Assembly: GCF_947498345.1 (NCBI RefSeq)
Contig: NZ_CANMJY010000002.1
Coordinates: 248,001-312,000 of the forward strand
Length of the DNA: 64,000 nt
From: an uncultured Winogradskyella sp.
GTDB taxonomy: Bacteria > Bacteroidota > Bacteroidia > Flavobacteriales > Flavobacteriaceae
Reading direction: 5' to 3'
Part shown: positions 52,898-62,327 of the stretch, in pieces
Layout: every line of letters starts with the position of its first letter
Position numbering within the stretch: the first letter of the stretch is position 1
Notes under the pieces: generated by a model
What the model was told of the DNA's origin: nothing
Databases searched by the model: none
What the model saw: only the letters and a program-made list of their open reading frames with translations
Made by a program: the position numbers and the translations under genes

Positions 52898-55800
52898 TTA
52901 TTGTTTAATCGCTTTTTTACTAATTACACGCCCGTTAGATAAAGTAACCTTGGCAACGTAAGGGGCACTACTAAGCTGAGATAAATTGAATACCTCTGTA
53001 GAGCTGTTTCCTTGTAAAACATAGATTTGCCTCCCTTGTAAATCTAGTATTTCTACTTGATTAATTGTAAACTGAGAACCTACTTTAAATTTAACATCAC
53101 CATTGGTAAGCTCTATAATTGTAAGCGCATTAGAATCAATGATGTTATCATCTATAGAAAGTGCTTCAGGTGTAAAAACAATCTCAAAACGTTCATTGAA
53201 TTCTCCAGTTTCTGATACGAAGGAGTAATCAGATGTACTTAGTTGATGAATACTATTATCTAGTCTATCTATTAAATAAATAGTATTAGAATTCATAAAG
53301 TCACCTTCTACCTGTGGTATAGATAACGTATAAATTGTAGGATCTTCTATTGCTGTAAAAAACCCTAAAGGAATAACTTCGTCTAAGGTTAAACTGTTTG
53401 GGTTTCTACCTTGTATAGCAAATTGTTTTTCGTTATTATCAATTAATGAGTATAAGCCCGAGTAGGAATCATTAGAAAGATTTCTGTAGGCATCGTAATA
53501 AGATCCATCAAAATTATTTGTGGCACCATCTGTATAGCCTACTAAAATTTGACTAAAAACCCCATTATCTGAAGTTAAATTTACCCATAATTTGTTGTCG
53601 GGATTTGGTTGTGATGCATTTCTAAAAAACTGATCATTATTGGTTCTAACGCGCATAGCATTATTAAAAACAATTTGATCGGTTTCAGTACTCGGACTAG
53701 ACATATTATATGCAGGTCCTCCGTTATCAGACATGGCAACAAAAAAGGCTTGACCAGAAGGGATAAAACGATTAGGTAAAGTTTCACCTGTACCTTGTTC
53801 TTCGGTAGGTGTTACAGTTCCTAAGCCATTGATGACCACATAATCAGAGGCTAAGAAGTTGAGGTTCTGATTTCCATTATTTGTGGCATCTGGAGGTGAA
53901 TTGTGAGACCACATATAAACAACACCTTCTATAGTTCCCGAAGATGATCCATTTGGATTTGTTGTGCTGTAAAAATTTACAGCAAAGAATTGATCGACAT
54001 CAATTGCCGATGGATAAGGGTTTCCAATAAGATTCCAGTTATTGTCACTTCTCTCTATATCATTTCTATAGATGTTAGGTTCTACAATACCATTGTTAAA
54101 CAACCCAGAAAACGTATACCTAACACCAGGTCTCGGATCTGGGCAGCCAGGCCCTGGAGTACAATTAAAAGCAGCAGGGTCGTGAGTAGAGGCGTAGCCA
54201 ATTCCAGGTTCTAAAAATGAAGAAGTACTGATTGTTGATGAACCAGTAATTTGTTGCCAATCATTGTTATCATCATCTATATCATCTTGTCCTTCATTAC
54301 CAGCTCCTGTTGCATTATTATTACCTACTTCTGCATATTCATCTAAATAGTTCTGAGCATTAAACCAATACCGTCTATTTACGTTTGAAGGTAAAAGCGC
54401 ATCTCCAATAATTTCATTGGCAACAGGGGAGCTCCAATAGGTATATTCATACCAATTATTTGCAGGAGCAGTAACTTTATTTACAGTGAGATTTTCGGGT
54501 TCGTCTGCACTTACTAATCCATTATCATTAATCTGTACAAATGAACCTCTAGGTTCAATGTTAATACCACCAGTTGTAATATTATTAACAACTAAATCAT
54601 TTTGTACTTCTACATAATCATCATCATCAATGAATAATGAGACATTGTCATTGAGTGTTAAGTTACAAGCACTAAAACTTTGCTGTAAACCGCCAATTGA
54701 AGTATTAAAGTCATCATCAAGCACTACATTAGAAGCTAAAGAAGGAGCTGTGTCTATTGCTGTACCGTTATTCCATATCCAATTTGTACCATTCCAGGTG
54801 GCAGTACCTATTCTTAATTGTGCGGCATTAGATATTGCGCTACAGGTGCCATTTTCAGTAACCTCACAATAAAATTGATAGTTATCATAGTTATAGAGAC
54901 CATCAGTTAAAGTTAAGGTGGAATTGGTAGCTCCTGTAACGGATGTTAATGGTAAATTAGTAGCATTAACGATTGTCCAGGAAGTGCTAGTACCATCATT
55001 AAAGTACCATTGATAAGTTATAGCTCCACCAGCTGATGCTGTTCCATTAGATGTAAAAGAAGCTGAAGTTAAACAACTACCTATTACATCTGATGGTGCT
55101 GTCGCTGAGGGATAAGTTGTTGTGCTTCCTGTGTAAACAAATACACCTAGATCGTCTGTTGCAGGGGATCCATTATCATTTTGATTTAATTGAGACCAAT
55201 CACTTGGGTTACTCATTGTATTTGGACCAGCTGTATTAGGATCTCTTCGAGCATAATATCCAGCAGAAATTAAAGCATTTGTATCATCTCTATTTGGAAC
55301 GTGATATATATCAACCAAAGTTGTACCGTTATATAATTCAAAAACATCATCAGAATTAAATCCGCCACAACTTGGGTTTGGCGGTCCACTAGTAAAAGAG
55401 CAATCTACATCATAAGTAAAGTCAGGTGTAGTATCAGAGTCAGTATTTCCAGGTGAAAATACCTCTCCGAAAATTACTGTATTATTATTGATAGTTGAAG
55501 TGGAAGCAGGAAAAGTATATAGTGTGTAATTATCAGGAGTAGCTCCTACATCAGCTATACTACCATATCTACGAACAGAGTAGTTACTTAAGTTTACTGC
55601 AGATCCAGTACCATTATATATTTCAATGTAACCAAGTGTGCCGCCATTCCTATCATATAATTCAGTAATAATTAAATCAGAAAGATTGGTGGAATTGCAA
55701 CCACTTACTGAGGTGTCGAGTACGGTAAAAGGTGATGCCGAAGTTAAAGGACAACCAGCCTCTGTTATAGTAATATTTCCCGTTGTTGCTCCGGTTGGAA

Positions 55801-56656
55801 CTTCTGCTAATAAAGTATCTATTGTGCCATCTGCATCAGTGTCTAAATAGATAATGTTGGTCGAAGCTGTGCCGTTAAAATCTACAGAAGTTGAATTTGA
55901 AAAATCATCACCAGTTATAGTTACAACTGTGCCTATAGGGCCTTCAGTTGGTGCAAAACTAGTGAGGCTATGGGCAGGTGTACAGGAAGGTATGGTTAAA
56001 TCGATGGTAATATTATCTAAATATAGTCCTTCATCACCATTATTTAAGTTTACAAATGATAATCTAATGTCTAAAGTAGAATTGCTAGTAAGAGCAATAG
56101 GTGTTGTAGTATAAGTTTCAAATTGATTTCTAGAAGCATCAACTGTACATCCACTTGATGTACCAGTGGACCGACTTGGCAATGTAGTTGTGGGACCGCA
56201 TTCTCCTGTTCCATCAAAATCTGTATCTATAGCAGCTGGCGCATTCGTTGCTCCAGATACGTTTCGAACCCAAATTAAATTTTGATATGTACCACCATCA
56301 ATTGAATAAGTGATAGAAAATTCAGAGTCTGCATCCCAATCATTAAAATGATGTGCTATCCAGTCTATTGAGAATTCAAATTCTGTTGCACCAGTTATAT
56401 CGATTTGATCAATGTCTATGAAGGGTGAGCCGTTAATGTCTTCAATAGCCCAATAATAACCATCTTCATTTGTTATAATGGTCATGTTGTGGTTAGTTCT
56501 GTCGAAAATATCCTCCCAGCCATTTGGACCAGGAATATTTGTTGAAGGAGTATAACCATCATTGACAGTCTCGAAATCTATAATCGTTGTTTGCCCATAA
56601 CCAGACACAATAAAGCATAGGCATAGTAATAAGATAAGGGAGTATTGCTTTTTCAT
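52898..56656 (-). CDS. Large T9SS-secreted multidomain protein (IPT/TIG, lamin-tail)
   Basis: This 1252-residue protein has a signal peptide (CFIVSGYGQ). Next come a beta-sandwich that looks carbohydrate- or lectin-like (about 25-215) and an IPT/TIG domain (TSFAPTEGPIGTVVTITGDDFSNS, about 232-312). A lamin-tail-like domain follows (SDLIITELYDRNGGTLGYIEIYNG, about 325-500) with an Ig-like stretch. The C-terminal 600 residues are shared with the neighbour at 57293-59470. The last 75 residues are a T9SS type A sorting domain (ending SNGRVISKKAIKQ), so it is exported to the cell surface. Role unknown; adhesion is likely. It has its own -7 box. Confidence 0.88.
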   Translation of the reverse strand: MKKQYSLILLLCLCFIVSGYGQTTIIDFETVNDGYTPSTNIPGPNGWEDIFDRTNHNMTIITNEDGYYWAIEDINGSPFIDIDQIDITGATEFEFSIDWIAHHFNDWDADSEFSITYSIDGGTYQNLIWVRNVSGATNAPAAIDTDFDGTGECGPTTTLPSRSTGTSSGCTVDASRNQFETYTTTPIALTSNSTLDIRLSFVNLNNGDEGLYLDNITIDLTIPSCTPAHSLTSFAPTEGPIGTVVTITGDDFSNSTSVDFNGTASTNIIYLDTDADGTIDTLLAEVPTGATTGNITITEAGCPLTSASPFTVLDTSVSGCNSTNLSDLIITELYDRNGGTLGYIEIYNGTGSAVNLSNYSVRRYGSIADVGATPDNYTLYTFPASTSTINNNTVIFGEVFSPGNTDSDTTPDFTYDVDCSFTSGPPNPSCGGFNSDDVFELYNGTTLVDIYHVPNRDDTNALISAGYYARRDPNTAGPNTMSNPSDWSQLNQNDNGSPATDDLGVFVYTGSTTTYPSATAPSDVIGSCLTSASFTSNGTASAGGAITYQWYFNDGTSTSWTIVNATNLPLTSVTGATNSTLTLTDGLYNYDNYQFYCEVTENGTCSAISNAAQLRIGTATWNGTNWIWNNGTAIDTAPSLASNVVLDDDFNTSIGGLQQSFSACNLTLNDNVSLFIDDDDYVEVQNDLVVNNITTGGINIEPRGSFVQINDNGLVSADEPENLTVNKVTAPANNWYEYTYWSSPVANEIIGDALLPSNVNRRYWFNAQNYLDEYAEVGNNNATGAGNEGQDDIDDDNNDWQQITGSSTISTSSFLEPGIGYASTHDPAAFNCTPGPGCPDPRPGVRYTFSGLFNNGIVEPNIYRNDIERSDNNWNLIGNPYPSAIDVDQFFAVNFYSTTNPNGSSSGTIEGVVYMWSHNSPPDATNNGNQNLNFLASDYVVINGLGTVTPTEEQGTGETLPNRFIPSGQAFFVAMSDNGGPAYNMSSPSTETDQIVFNNAMRVRTNNDQFFRNASQPNPDNKLWVNLTSDNGVFSQILVGYTDGATNNFDGSYYDAYRNLSNDSYSGLYSLIDNNEKQFAIQGRNPNSLTLDEVIPLGFFTAIEDPTIYTLSIPQVEGDFMNSNTIYLIDRLDNSIHQLSTSDYSFVSETGEFNERFEIVFTPEALSIDDNIIDSNALTIIELTNGDVKFKVGSQFTINQVEILDLQGRQIYVLQGNSSTEVFNLSQLSSAPYVAKVTLSNGRVISKKAIKQ

Positions 56657-56683
56657 AGGGATTAATTAACAGCTAATAAATAA

Positions 56684-56691
56684 CAAAGATA
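56684..56691 (-). promoter_or_regulatory. -7 box of the large T9SS protein gene
   Basis: TATCTTTG on the minus strand matches TAnnTTTG, 27 bp before the start codon. Confidence 0.5.
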
Positions 56692-56761
56692 TATCAAAAT
56701 CATTGCAAATCAGCGTTTTGAAAGGTAAGAAATTATTAACAAAAAGTTATATTTTCGCCTT

Positions 56762-57235
56762 ATGAACCCTCAAAAAACATATACGTTCGATGAAGCGCAA
56801 AAAAAGCTTGAAAATTATTGCATTTACCAAGAGCGTTGTCATAAAGAAGTAAGGCACAAACTTAAGGATATGAAGATGATTCCTGAGGCTGTTGATAAAA
56901 TTATAGTGCATTTGATTCAGCAAAATTATCTCAACGAAGCGCGTTTTGCAAAAACCTTTGTAAGAGGAAAGTTTAGAATTAAAAAATGGGGGAAAAACAG
57001 ATTGATTAGAGAATTGAAGTTTAGAGATATTTCAAAGTATGCTATTGATGTTGCACTTAAAGAAATTGATCTAGAAGATTATCACAAAACTTTAGATGAA
57101 CTTGCAAGAAAACGTATAGAGGAGATTACGGAAAAGAACGTATTAAAGAAAAAGAAAAAAGTAGCTGATTATTTGCTATACAGAGGCTGGGAATCTCACC
57201 TAGTTTATCAAAAACTTAATGAGTGTATAAAATAG
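56762..57235 (+). CDS. recX: RecX-family regulator of RecA
   Basis: This 157-residue protein is a chain of three-helix repeats with the RecX segments QERCHKEVRHKLKDM, HLIQQNYLNEARFAKTFVRGKFRIKKWGKN and a final RGWESHLVYQKLNE. RecX limits RecA filament growth. It lies between two related T9SS cargo genes; recA is not in the window. Confidence 0.9.
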   Translation: MNPQKTYTFDEAQKKLENYCIYQERCHKEVRHKLKDMKMIPEAVDKIIVHLIQQNYLNEARFAKTFVRGKFRIKKWGKNRLIRELKFRDISKYAIDVALKEIDLEDYHKTLDELARKRIEEITEKNVLKKKKKVADYLLYRGWESHLVYQKLNECIK

Positions 57236-57272
57236 AAAAACCTGAGACACTTATTGTAATCACAGGTTTTTC
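57236..57272. terminator. Bidirectional terminator between recX and the second T9SS gene
   Basis: AAAAACCTG (57236-57244) and CAGGTTTTT (57263-57271) pair over an 18-nt loop, with A-run and T-run on either side, so it can end both converging transcripts. Confidence 0.7.
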
Positions 57273-57292
57273 GTCCCAAAATAAAACTTAAT

Positions 57293-59470
57293 TTAAAGTC
57301 GTTTTACCATTTTTTTATTAATTATTGTACCATTATCCAATTCCACCTTTGCAATGTAGGTTCCAATTTTAAGGTTGTATATGTTTAGTATACTTTCGGT
57401 ATTATTAACAGGTATATTATAGACGGACTTTCCCTGAATATTATATAACTCTATGTTTTTTATTTTTGATGCAATTACTTTAGAGCTGAACTTTATTTTA
57501 GTATCACTTACTTCTTTAATTACTATGGAGTCATAAAAAAACTCTTCATTAATGTTCAATGTTTCGGTTGTAAATACAATCTCAAAACGATTGTTAAAGA
57601 TACCTGTACTAGAGGAAAAAGAATAGTCAGACTCTATAAGATTGTGAGTAATGTTTAATAGATTATCTTTTATAAAAATAGGGTGACTTGTCATAAAATC
57701 ACCTTGTTTTTTAGGAATGGAAAAGGTGTAAACTGTAGCATCTGTTATTGAGGTGTAAAACCCAATGCCAATTACTTCTTCAGTATTTAAACTAGATGTA
57801 TGTTTACCTTGAATAGCGTATTTTGTTTCAGCTTCATTCCCTATTGTTGTATAAATTATAGCTGCAGTATCTGAAGATAGAAATCGTGGAGAATCATAAG
57901 CTGAGCCATCATTATTATCTGTAGCACCATCTACATAAGCCACTAAAATTTGATTAAAGACTCCATTGTCTGATGTTAAATCCAGCCAGAGCTTATTAGC
58001 TAATGTATTAGTATTTTGTCTAAAGAACTGACTATTACTGGTATTATCTTTCATACGCATGTCATTGTTAAATGTTACATTTCCATTAGTCTTACCTTGG
58101 ATAAAAAAACCTTGACAAGAAGGAATATATCTATTCGGAATAACTCTAGAACCTCCAGCTATTTCTCCACTACCAGCATTGATAATCGCATAGTCGTTTG
58201 TACTGTAATTTAAAACCTCATTACCATTATTAGAACTACTAGGAGGATTGGCATGAGACCATAAATAAATGGCGTCACCAACTACTGATCCATTTTCTGT
58301 AAAAAAAGTATCAACACTTATTGCAGAAGGATATGGGTTTCCAATAAAATTCCAATCATTATCACCATTGTCACCATTATAATATATTGGTGTGGTAATA
58401 TTACCTGTATTGAATGGACCAGAAAAGGTATATTGATAGCTATAACCACTTACAAAACCAGAAGGAGAATGTGATGCAGCATATCCAACACCAGGTGTTA
58501 AATTGTCTGAACCATTTAGAAGTGTCCAATCATCTCCATTGTCATCGATATCATCATGTCCTGAAACATAAGAGTTTCCATTTTCGGTTTCTCTTAGTAT
58601 GTCCAGATAATTTTGTGCATTAAACCAAAACCTATAATTAGGATGAGAAGAAGAAAATGCACTATTTACATTTGTGCCATTAACTGGAGAGCTCCAATAT
58701 GTGTAGTCGTGCCAACTTTTTAATAACGATGTATTTTTAACGACAGAAGCACTACCACCATTATTAATGGTAAATGTACCAGAGTTGTTATTTTGAACAA
58801 AAGAACCTGTAGATTCTACTTGTAGGGTTCCGTCAATTACGACATCATTTTCAACTTCTATATAAGTATTGTCATTTATTGTCAGTTGATAAGTAGAGCT
58901 AATATCCAATGCCCAAGCACTAAAATTACCATGAGAAGTTGTAGAATAATTGTTGTTTATTATGGCAATAGACTCAATATCTGGAGTTCCATTATTCCAT
59001 GCGCTACCATCCCAAGTGGTTTGCCTCCTTGTAACTTCACCATAAAGTTCTATAATTTCATTAACTCCTGAAGCTGTTATCGTAAGGCTACCATTATATA
59101 TGCCTATTGATAAACTTGATGATAAACGAATAAAAACGGTTACAGCTCCTAAGTCTATAACCGAGCCTGGAATAACAATTAAATTGCTAAACCCAGACGA
59201 AGATGATGTAGAGACTTCATACCCCACTGGAGCTGTTACCGTGTAAGACCTATTTAGGAATGTACCATCATTAATACTAAAAGTCTGATTAGTTGATGGC
59301 CCTAAATTAATTTCATATTCGAAATTTGATAAAGAGCTAGGGAATGAGTTGGCTAATAATGTGCTTGATCCATTTTTTGAAACAAATGCATTTTTGCTAG
59401 ATCCATAAGAACTTATAACAGTTAATAATAATGTAGCAACTAACATTTGAAAACTGTAGGTCGTTTTCAT
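57293..59470 (-). CDS. T9SS-secreted protein, paralogue of the 1252-residue neighbour
   Basis: This 725-residue protein has a signal peptide (LLTVISSYGSS) and a short N-terminal beta domain (about 45-145). The shared core (about 160-640) follows, with YTYWSSPV, YRFWFNAQNYLD, NFIGNPYPSAISV and DAIYLWSHANPP. A T9SS type A sorting domain (ending NGTIINKKMVKRL) closes it. The core motifs recur in nearly the same order in the neighbour at 52898-56656. Role unknown; probably a surface adhesin or wall-associated protein. Confidence 0.87.
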   Translation of the reverse strand: MKTTYSFQMLVATLLLTVISSYGSSKNAFVSKNGSSTLLANSFPSSLSNFEYEINLGPSTNQTFSINDGTFLNRSYTVTAPVGYEVSTSSSSGFSNLIVIPGSVIDLGAVTVFIRLSSSLSIGIYNGSLTITASGVNEIIELYGEVTRRQTTWDGSAWNNGTPDIESIAIINNNYSTTSHGNFSAWALDISSTYQLTINDNTYIEVENDVVIDGTLQVESTGSFVQNNNSGTFTINNGGSASVVKNTSLLKSWHDYTYWSSPVNGTNVNSAFSSSHPNYRFWFNAQNYLDILRETENGNSYVSGHDDIDDNGDDWTLLNGSDNLTPGVGYAASHSPSGFVSGYSYQYTFSGPFNTGNITTPIYYNGDNGDNDWNFIGNPYPSAISVDTFFTENGSVVGDAIYLWSHANPPSSSNNGNEVLNYSTNDYAIINAGSGEIAGGSRVIPNRYIPSCQGFFIQGKTNGNVTFNNDMRMKDNTSNSQFFRQNTNTLANKLWLDLTSDNGVFNQILVAYVDGATDNNDGSAYDSPRFLSSDTAAIIYTTIGNEAETKYAIQGKHTSSLNTEEVIGIGFYTSITDATVYTFSIPKKQGDFMTSHPIFIKDNLLNITHNLIESDYSFSSSTGIFNNRFEIVFTTETLNINEEFFYDSIVIKEVSDTKIKFSSKVIASKIKNIELYNIQGKSVYNIPVNNTESILNIYNLKIGTYIAKVELDNGTIINKKMVKRL

Positions 59471-59678
59471 AGTTGATTTGATTTTATAGGGCTAGTTATA
59501 AGGGGATCTAAAACTTATAACAAGTAATAATAAATAAATGACAAAAGGTAGAATTTTTCGATGAAATGCACTTTGGTATCATAAAGTGTTTAAAAAACAC
59601 GATGAAATACATTTTTTAAAAAGTGTAACAATAGAATAAGTATAAAAAACGCTTTTAGAAAATATATCGTTTTTAGAT

Positions 59679-60170
59679 TTATAAATTAAAGGAAGCTCCA
59701 ATATTAAGTGTAAACTGATTATATAGATAATAACCTACATCAGATTTATCATCACTATACTTTGCTAATGGAAAGGCAGCTTCAGTATATATACCGAATC
59801 CATCCGAAAAGAAGTAACGTGCACCAATATGACCACCAAAATTCTTTAAACTTAGGCTAAGACCAGGGTAAAAATCAAAATTTTCATCAATATTTAATAC
59901 GTTTCCAATATTAGCATTAAATCTTGCTTTTAAATCAAAACGATCACCAAAATCTGCATCTAAGCGGTCATCAATGCCCAAAGCGTATGATGAAGATACG
60001 CCAACAGAAATATTATCACCTAAACCATAATCATAAGTGATATTGATACCTGTGGCTTCATCCTGAAAGTTTGCACCTATCTGAAATTTTTGATCTCCTT
60101 TACCTTCAAAAACTTGTGAATGGCTATAACTAAAAGCTAGTATAGCTACTATTAATACAATTTTTTTCAT
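59679..60170 (-). CDS. DUF6646-family outer-membrane protein
   Basis: This 163-residue protein has a signal peptide (FSYSHSQ) and an eight-strand-like mature part with KFQIGANFQDEATGINITYDYGLGDNIS. The C-terminus is YNQFTLNIGASFNL, an outer-membrane terminal strand. I recognise it as the DUF6646 family, with unknown function. A TAnnTTTG box lies at 60194-60201. Confidence 0.72.
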   Translation of the reverse strand: MKKIVLIVAILAFSYSHSQVFEGKGDQKFQIGANFQDEATGINITYDYGLGDNISVGVSSSYALGIDDRLDADFGDRFDLKARFNANIGNVLNIDENFDFYPGLSLSLKNFGGHIGARYFFSDGFGIYTEAAFPLAKYSDDKSDVGYYLYNQFTLNIGASFNL

Positions 60171-60193
60171 ATTAAATTTTTTAAAAATGTGGG

Positions 60194-60201
60194 CAAATAT
60201 A
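60194..60201 (-). promoter_or_regulatory. -7 box of the DUF6646 gene
   Basis: TATATTTG on the minus strand matches TAnnTTTG, 23 bp before the start codon. Confidence 0.5.
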
Positions 60202-60243
60202 CAAATTTTAGATTCCTGTTTTAACAGTATTTGAAAACGAAGA

Positions 60244-61104
60244 TTAGACGAAACGGTTTGTGTTTTTGATGGCTCTTTCGTTTTTCCAATCTATCCACTT
60301 TTGTCCTTTAATTCGACGCATAAGATTATCGTAATTACGCATTAAAAAGACATTATAAAGTGCCTTACTTAGATTTTTGGGATTTCTTGCAATAGCTCTT
60401 AAACTCATAGAGAACCCAGGGGTAATATATCGCATGTAATGCCAATAACCTTCTGGCATATATAATATTTCACCATGCTTTAAATCGCAAATCCAGCCTT
60501 TAGCATGTTTGAGTGCAGGCCATTTCTCAAAATCTGGATTGGCAAAGTCAATATCCTCTCTGGTAATTAAAGAATGAGGAACTTTATATAAATATTTATT
60601 CTGCTTTTGATCGAACAAGATACACTGTTTTTTACCTTCGAAATGAAAATGAAAAATATTAGCTAAGTCTATGTCGTAGTGCATAAATGTATAAGAGTCC
60701 GTTCCTCCAAAAAATAGCATCGGTAAGCCTTTCATGAGCTTTAAGCCAAAGTCTGGATAACTGAAATCTTTCTGAAGTTGAGGTACTTCTTTTAAAATAT
60801 TCCAAAGAAAAATCCTGAATTTTGTAGGCTCTCGTTTTAGTAAGTCTACATAATCACTCATTTTCATCGTAGCATGAGCTTCATTAAAACCATCTTTGTA
60901 GTCTACTGGCCTATCATCGTAAAGCGGAACCATTTTGTCACCAGCAACTTCTTTCATGTAGTCTAAGCTCCATTTAGAGTATGCAGGCCAATCTTCTATA
61001 AAACGCTCAATGACCACAGGCTTCTGTGGTTTAAAGTAATGCTTTATAAAATCGGTTTTCGTGATGGATTCAACACGAGGTATATCTTGAAGATTTAATT
61101 GCAA
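60244..61104 (-). CDS. JmjC-like cupin protein (2-oxoglutarate/Fe(II) oxygenase fold)
   Basis: This 286-residue cytoplasmic protein has a cupin-8/JmjC-like fold. The iron-binding triad is visible as FMHYDIDLANIFHFHF (HxD) and MPEGYWHYMRYITPGFSMSLRA (third His). The N-terminal half has PVVIERFIEDWPAYSKW, typical of this family. Bacterial members hydroxylate ribosomal proteins or other targets; the target here is unknown. It lies 66 bp after bioB on the same strand. Confidence 0.87.
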   Translation of the reverse strand: MQLNLQDIPRVESITKTDFIKHYFKPQKPVVIERFIEDWPAYSKWSLDYMKEVAGDKMVPLYDDRPVDYKDGFNEAHATMKMSDYVDLLKREPTKFRIFLWNILKEVPQLQKDFSYPDFGLKLMKGLPMLFFGGTDSYTFMHYDIDLANIFHFHFEGKKQCILFDQKQNKYLYKVPHSLITREDIDFANPDFEKWPALKHAKGWICDLKHGEILYMPEGYWHYMRYITPGFSMSLRAIARNPKNLSKALYNVFLMRNYDNLMRRIKGQKWIDWKNERAIKNTNRFV

Positions 61105-61170
61105 TATTCAAACGTTTAGTAAGTCAAAGTTAATAAAACGTTACTAAAATTTACTTATTGTTAATTAGAA

Positions 61171-62265
61171 TTACTTTAAAGCTTTAGCTTTTTGTTTGGC
61201 TTCTTCGTTACGCTCAATTTTATGATCTGGCCGTGACCATTTTGGTTTTTCACCTAAGGGTTTAAATTGAGAGTTTTCTGCTTCAACGGTTTGTGGTTGC
61301 ATTTTTTTAATGAAAGGCTTTTGAGGGTTTAATCCCAGAAGCTTAAACATCTCCATATCCTCATTAACATCTGGGTTTGGAGTTGTTAAGAGTTTGTCAC
61401 CTGCAAAAATAGAATTAGCTCCTGCAAAGAAGCATAGTGCTTGACCTTCGCGCGTCATTTGTGTTCTTCCTGCGCTCAATCGTACTTGGGTTTCTGGCAA
61501 CACAATGCGTGTTGTTGCGACCATACGTACCATGTCCCAGATAGACACAGGTTCTTGATCTTCCAAAGGTGTACCGTCAACTGCTACTAAAGCATTAATA
61601 GGTACAGATTCTGGCTGTGGATTTAAAGTGGTTAGTGCCACTAACATTCCTGCTCTGTCTTCTTCTTTTTCACCCATACCAATAATGCCACCAGAACATA
61701 CGGTTACATTTGTTTTACGAACATTATCTATGGTTTCTAAACGGTCTTCGAATCCACGTGTAGAGATTACTTCTTTATAATACTCTTCAGAAGAATCTAA
61801 ATTATGGTTGTAAGCATATAAGCCTGCTTCAGCAAGACGTTTTGCTTGATTTTCGGTAACCATACCAAGTGTACAACACACTTCCATATCGAGTTTGTTG
61901 ATGGTGCGTACCATTTCTAAAACCTGATCAAATTCTGGTCCATCTTTTACATTTCTCCATGCTGCACCCATGCATACTCGTGAGCTTCCCGAAGATTTTG
62001 CACGTAAGGCTTGAGCTTTTACCTGCTGAACAGTCATTAGATCATTACCCTCTATATCTGTGTGATAACGAGCCGCTTGAGGGCAGTAGCCACAATCTTC
62101 TGGGCATCCACCTGTTTTAATAGACAATAAGGTAGACACCTGAACTGTATTAGGATCGTGGTGCTGTCTGTGAATTGTTGCTGCTTTGTAAAGCAGTTCC
62201 ATTAAGGGTTTATTATATATGTCTAGAATTTCTTCTTTGGTCCAGTTGTGTCTTACTTCGCTCAT
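61171..62265 (-). CDS. bioB: Biotin synthase
   Basis: This 364-residue radical SAM enzyme inserts sulfur into dethiobiotin. The iron-sulfur motif CPEDCGYC binds the 4Fe-4S cluster, and the second cluster residues are in SSRVCMGAAWR, VCCTLGM and LSAGRTQM. The C-terminal extension beyond the TIM barrel (about 315-364) is Lys/Glu-rich and probably disordered. No biotin operon genes are next to it. Confidence 0.96.
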   Translation of the reverse strand: MSEVRHNWTKEEILDIYNKPLMELLYKAATIHRQHHDPNTVQVSTLLSIKTGGCPEDCGYCPQAARYHTDIEGNDLMTVQQVKAQALRAKSSGSSRVCMGAAWRNVKDGPEFDQVLEMVRTINKLDMEVCCTLGMVTENQAKRLAEAGLYAYNHNLDSSEEYYKEVISTRGFEDRLETIDNVRKTNVTVCSGGIIGMGEKEEDRAGMLVALTTLNPQPESVPINALVAVDGTPLEDQEPVSIWDMVRMVATTRIVLPETQVRLSAGRTQMTREGQALCFFAGANSIFAGDKLLTTPNPDVNEDMEMFKLLGLNPQKPFIKKMQPQTVEAENSQFKPLGEKPKWSRPDHKIERNEEAKQKAKALK

Positions 62266-62290
62266 AGAAAATGATTATGTGGTAAAAATA

Positions 62291-62320
62291 GAAAATTCCA
62301 CTTTTAAAAGTGGAATTTTC
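62291..62320. terminator. Terminator of the flotillin gene, palindromic
   Basis: A perfect 30-bp palindrome with arms GAAAATTCCA...TGGAATTTTC around CTTTTAAAAG. It lies between the flotillin stop and the bioB start, so it separates the two minus-strand units. Confidence 0.8.
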
Positions 62321-62327
62321 ATTTTAT

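Noticed and set aside
62291..62320. Palindrome before bioB as a biotin-repressor operator
   Set aside because: It sits between two minus-strand genes directly after the flotillin stop and has A/T runs; a terminator is the simpler reading.
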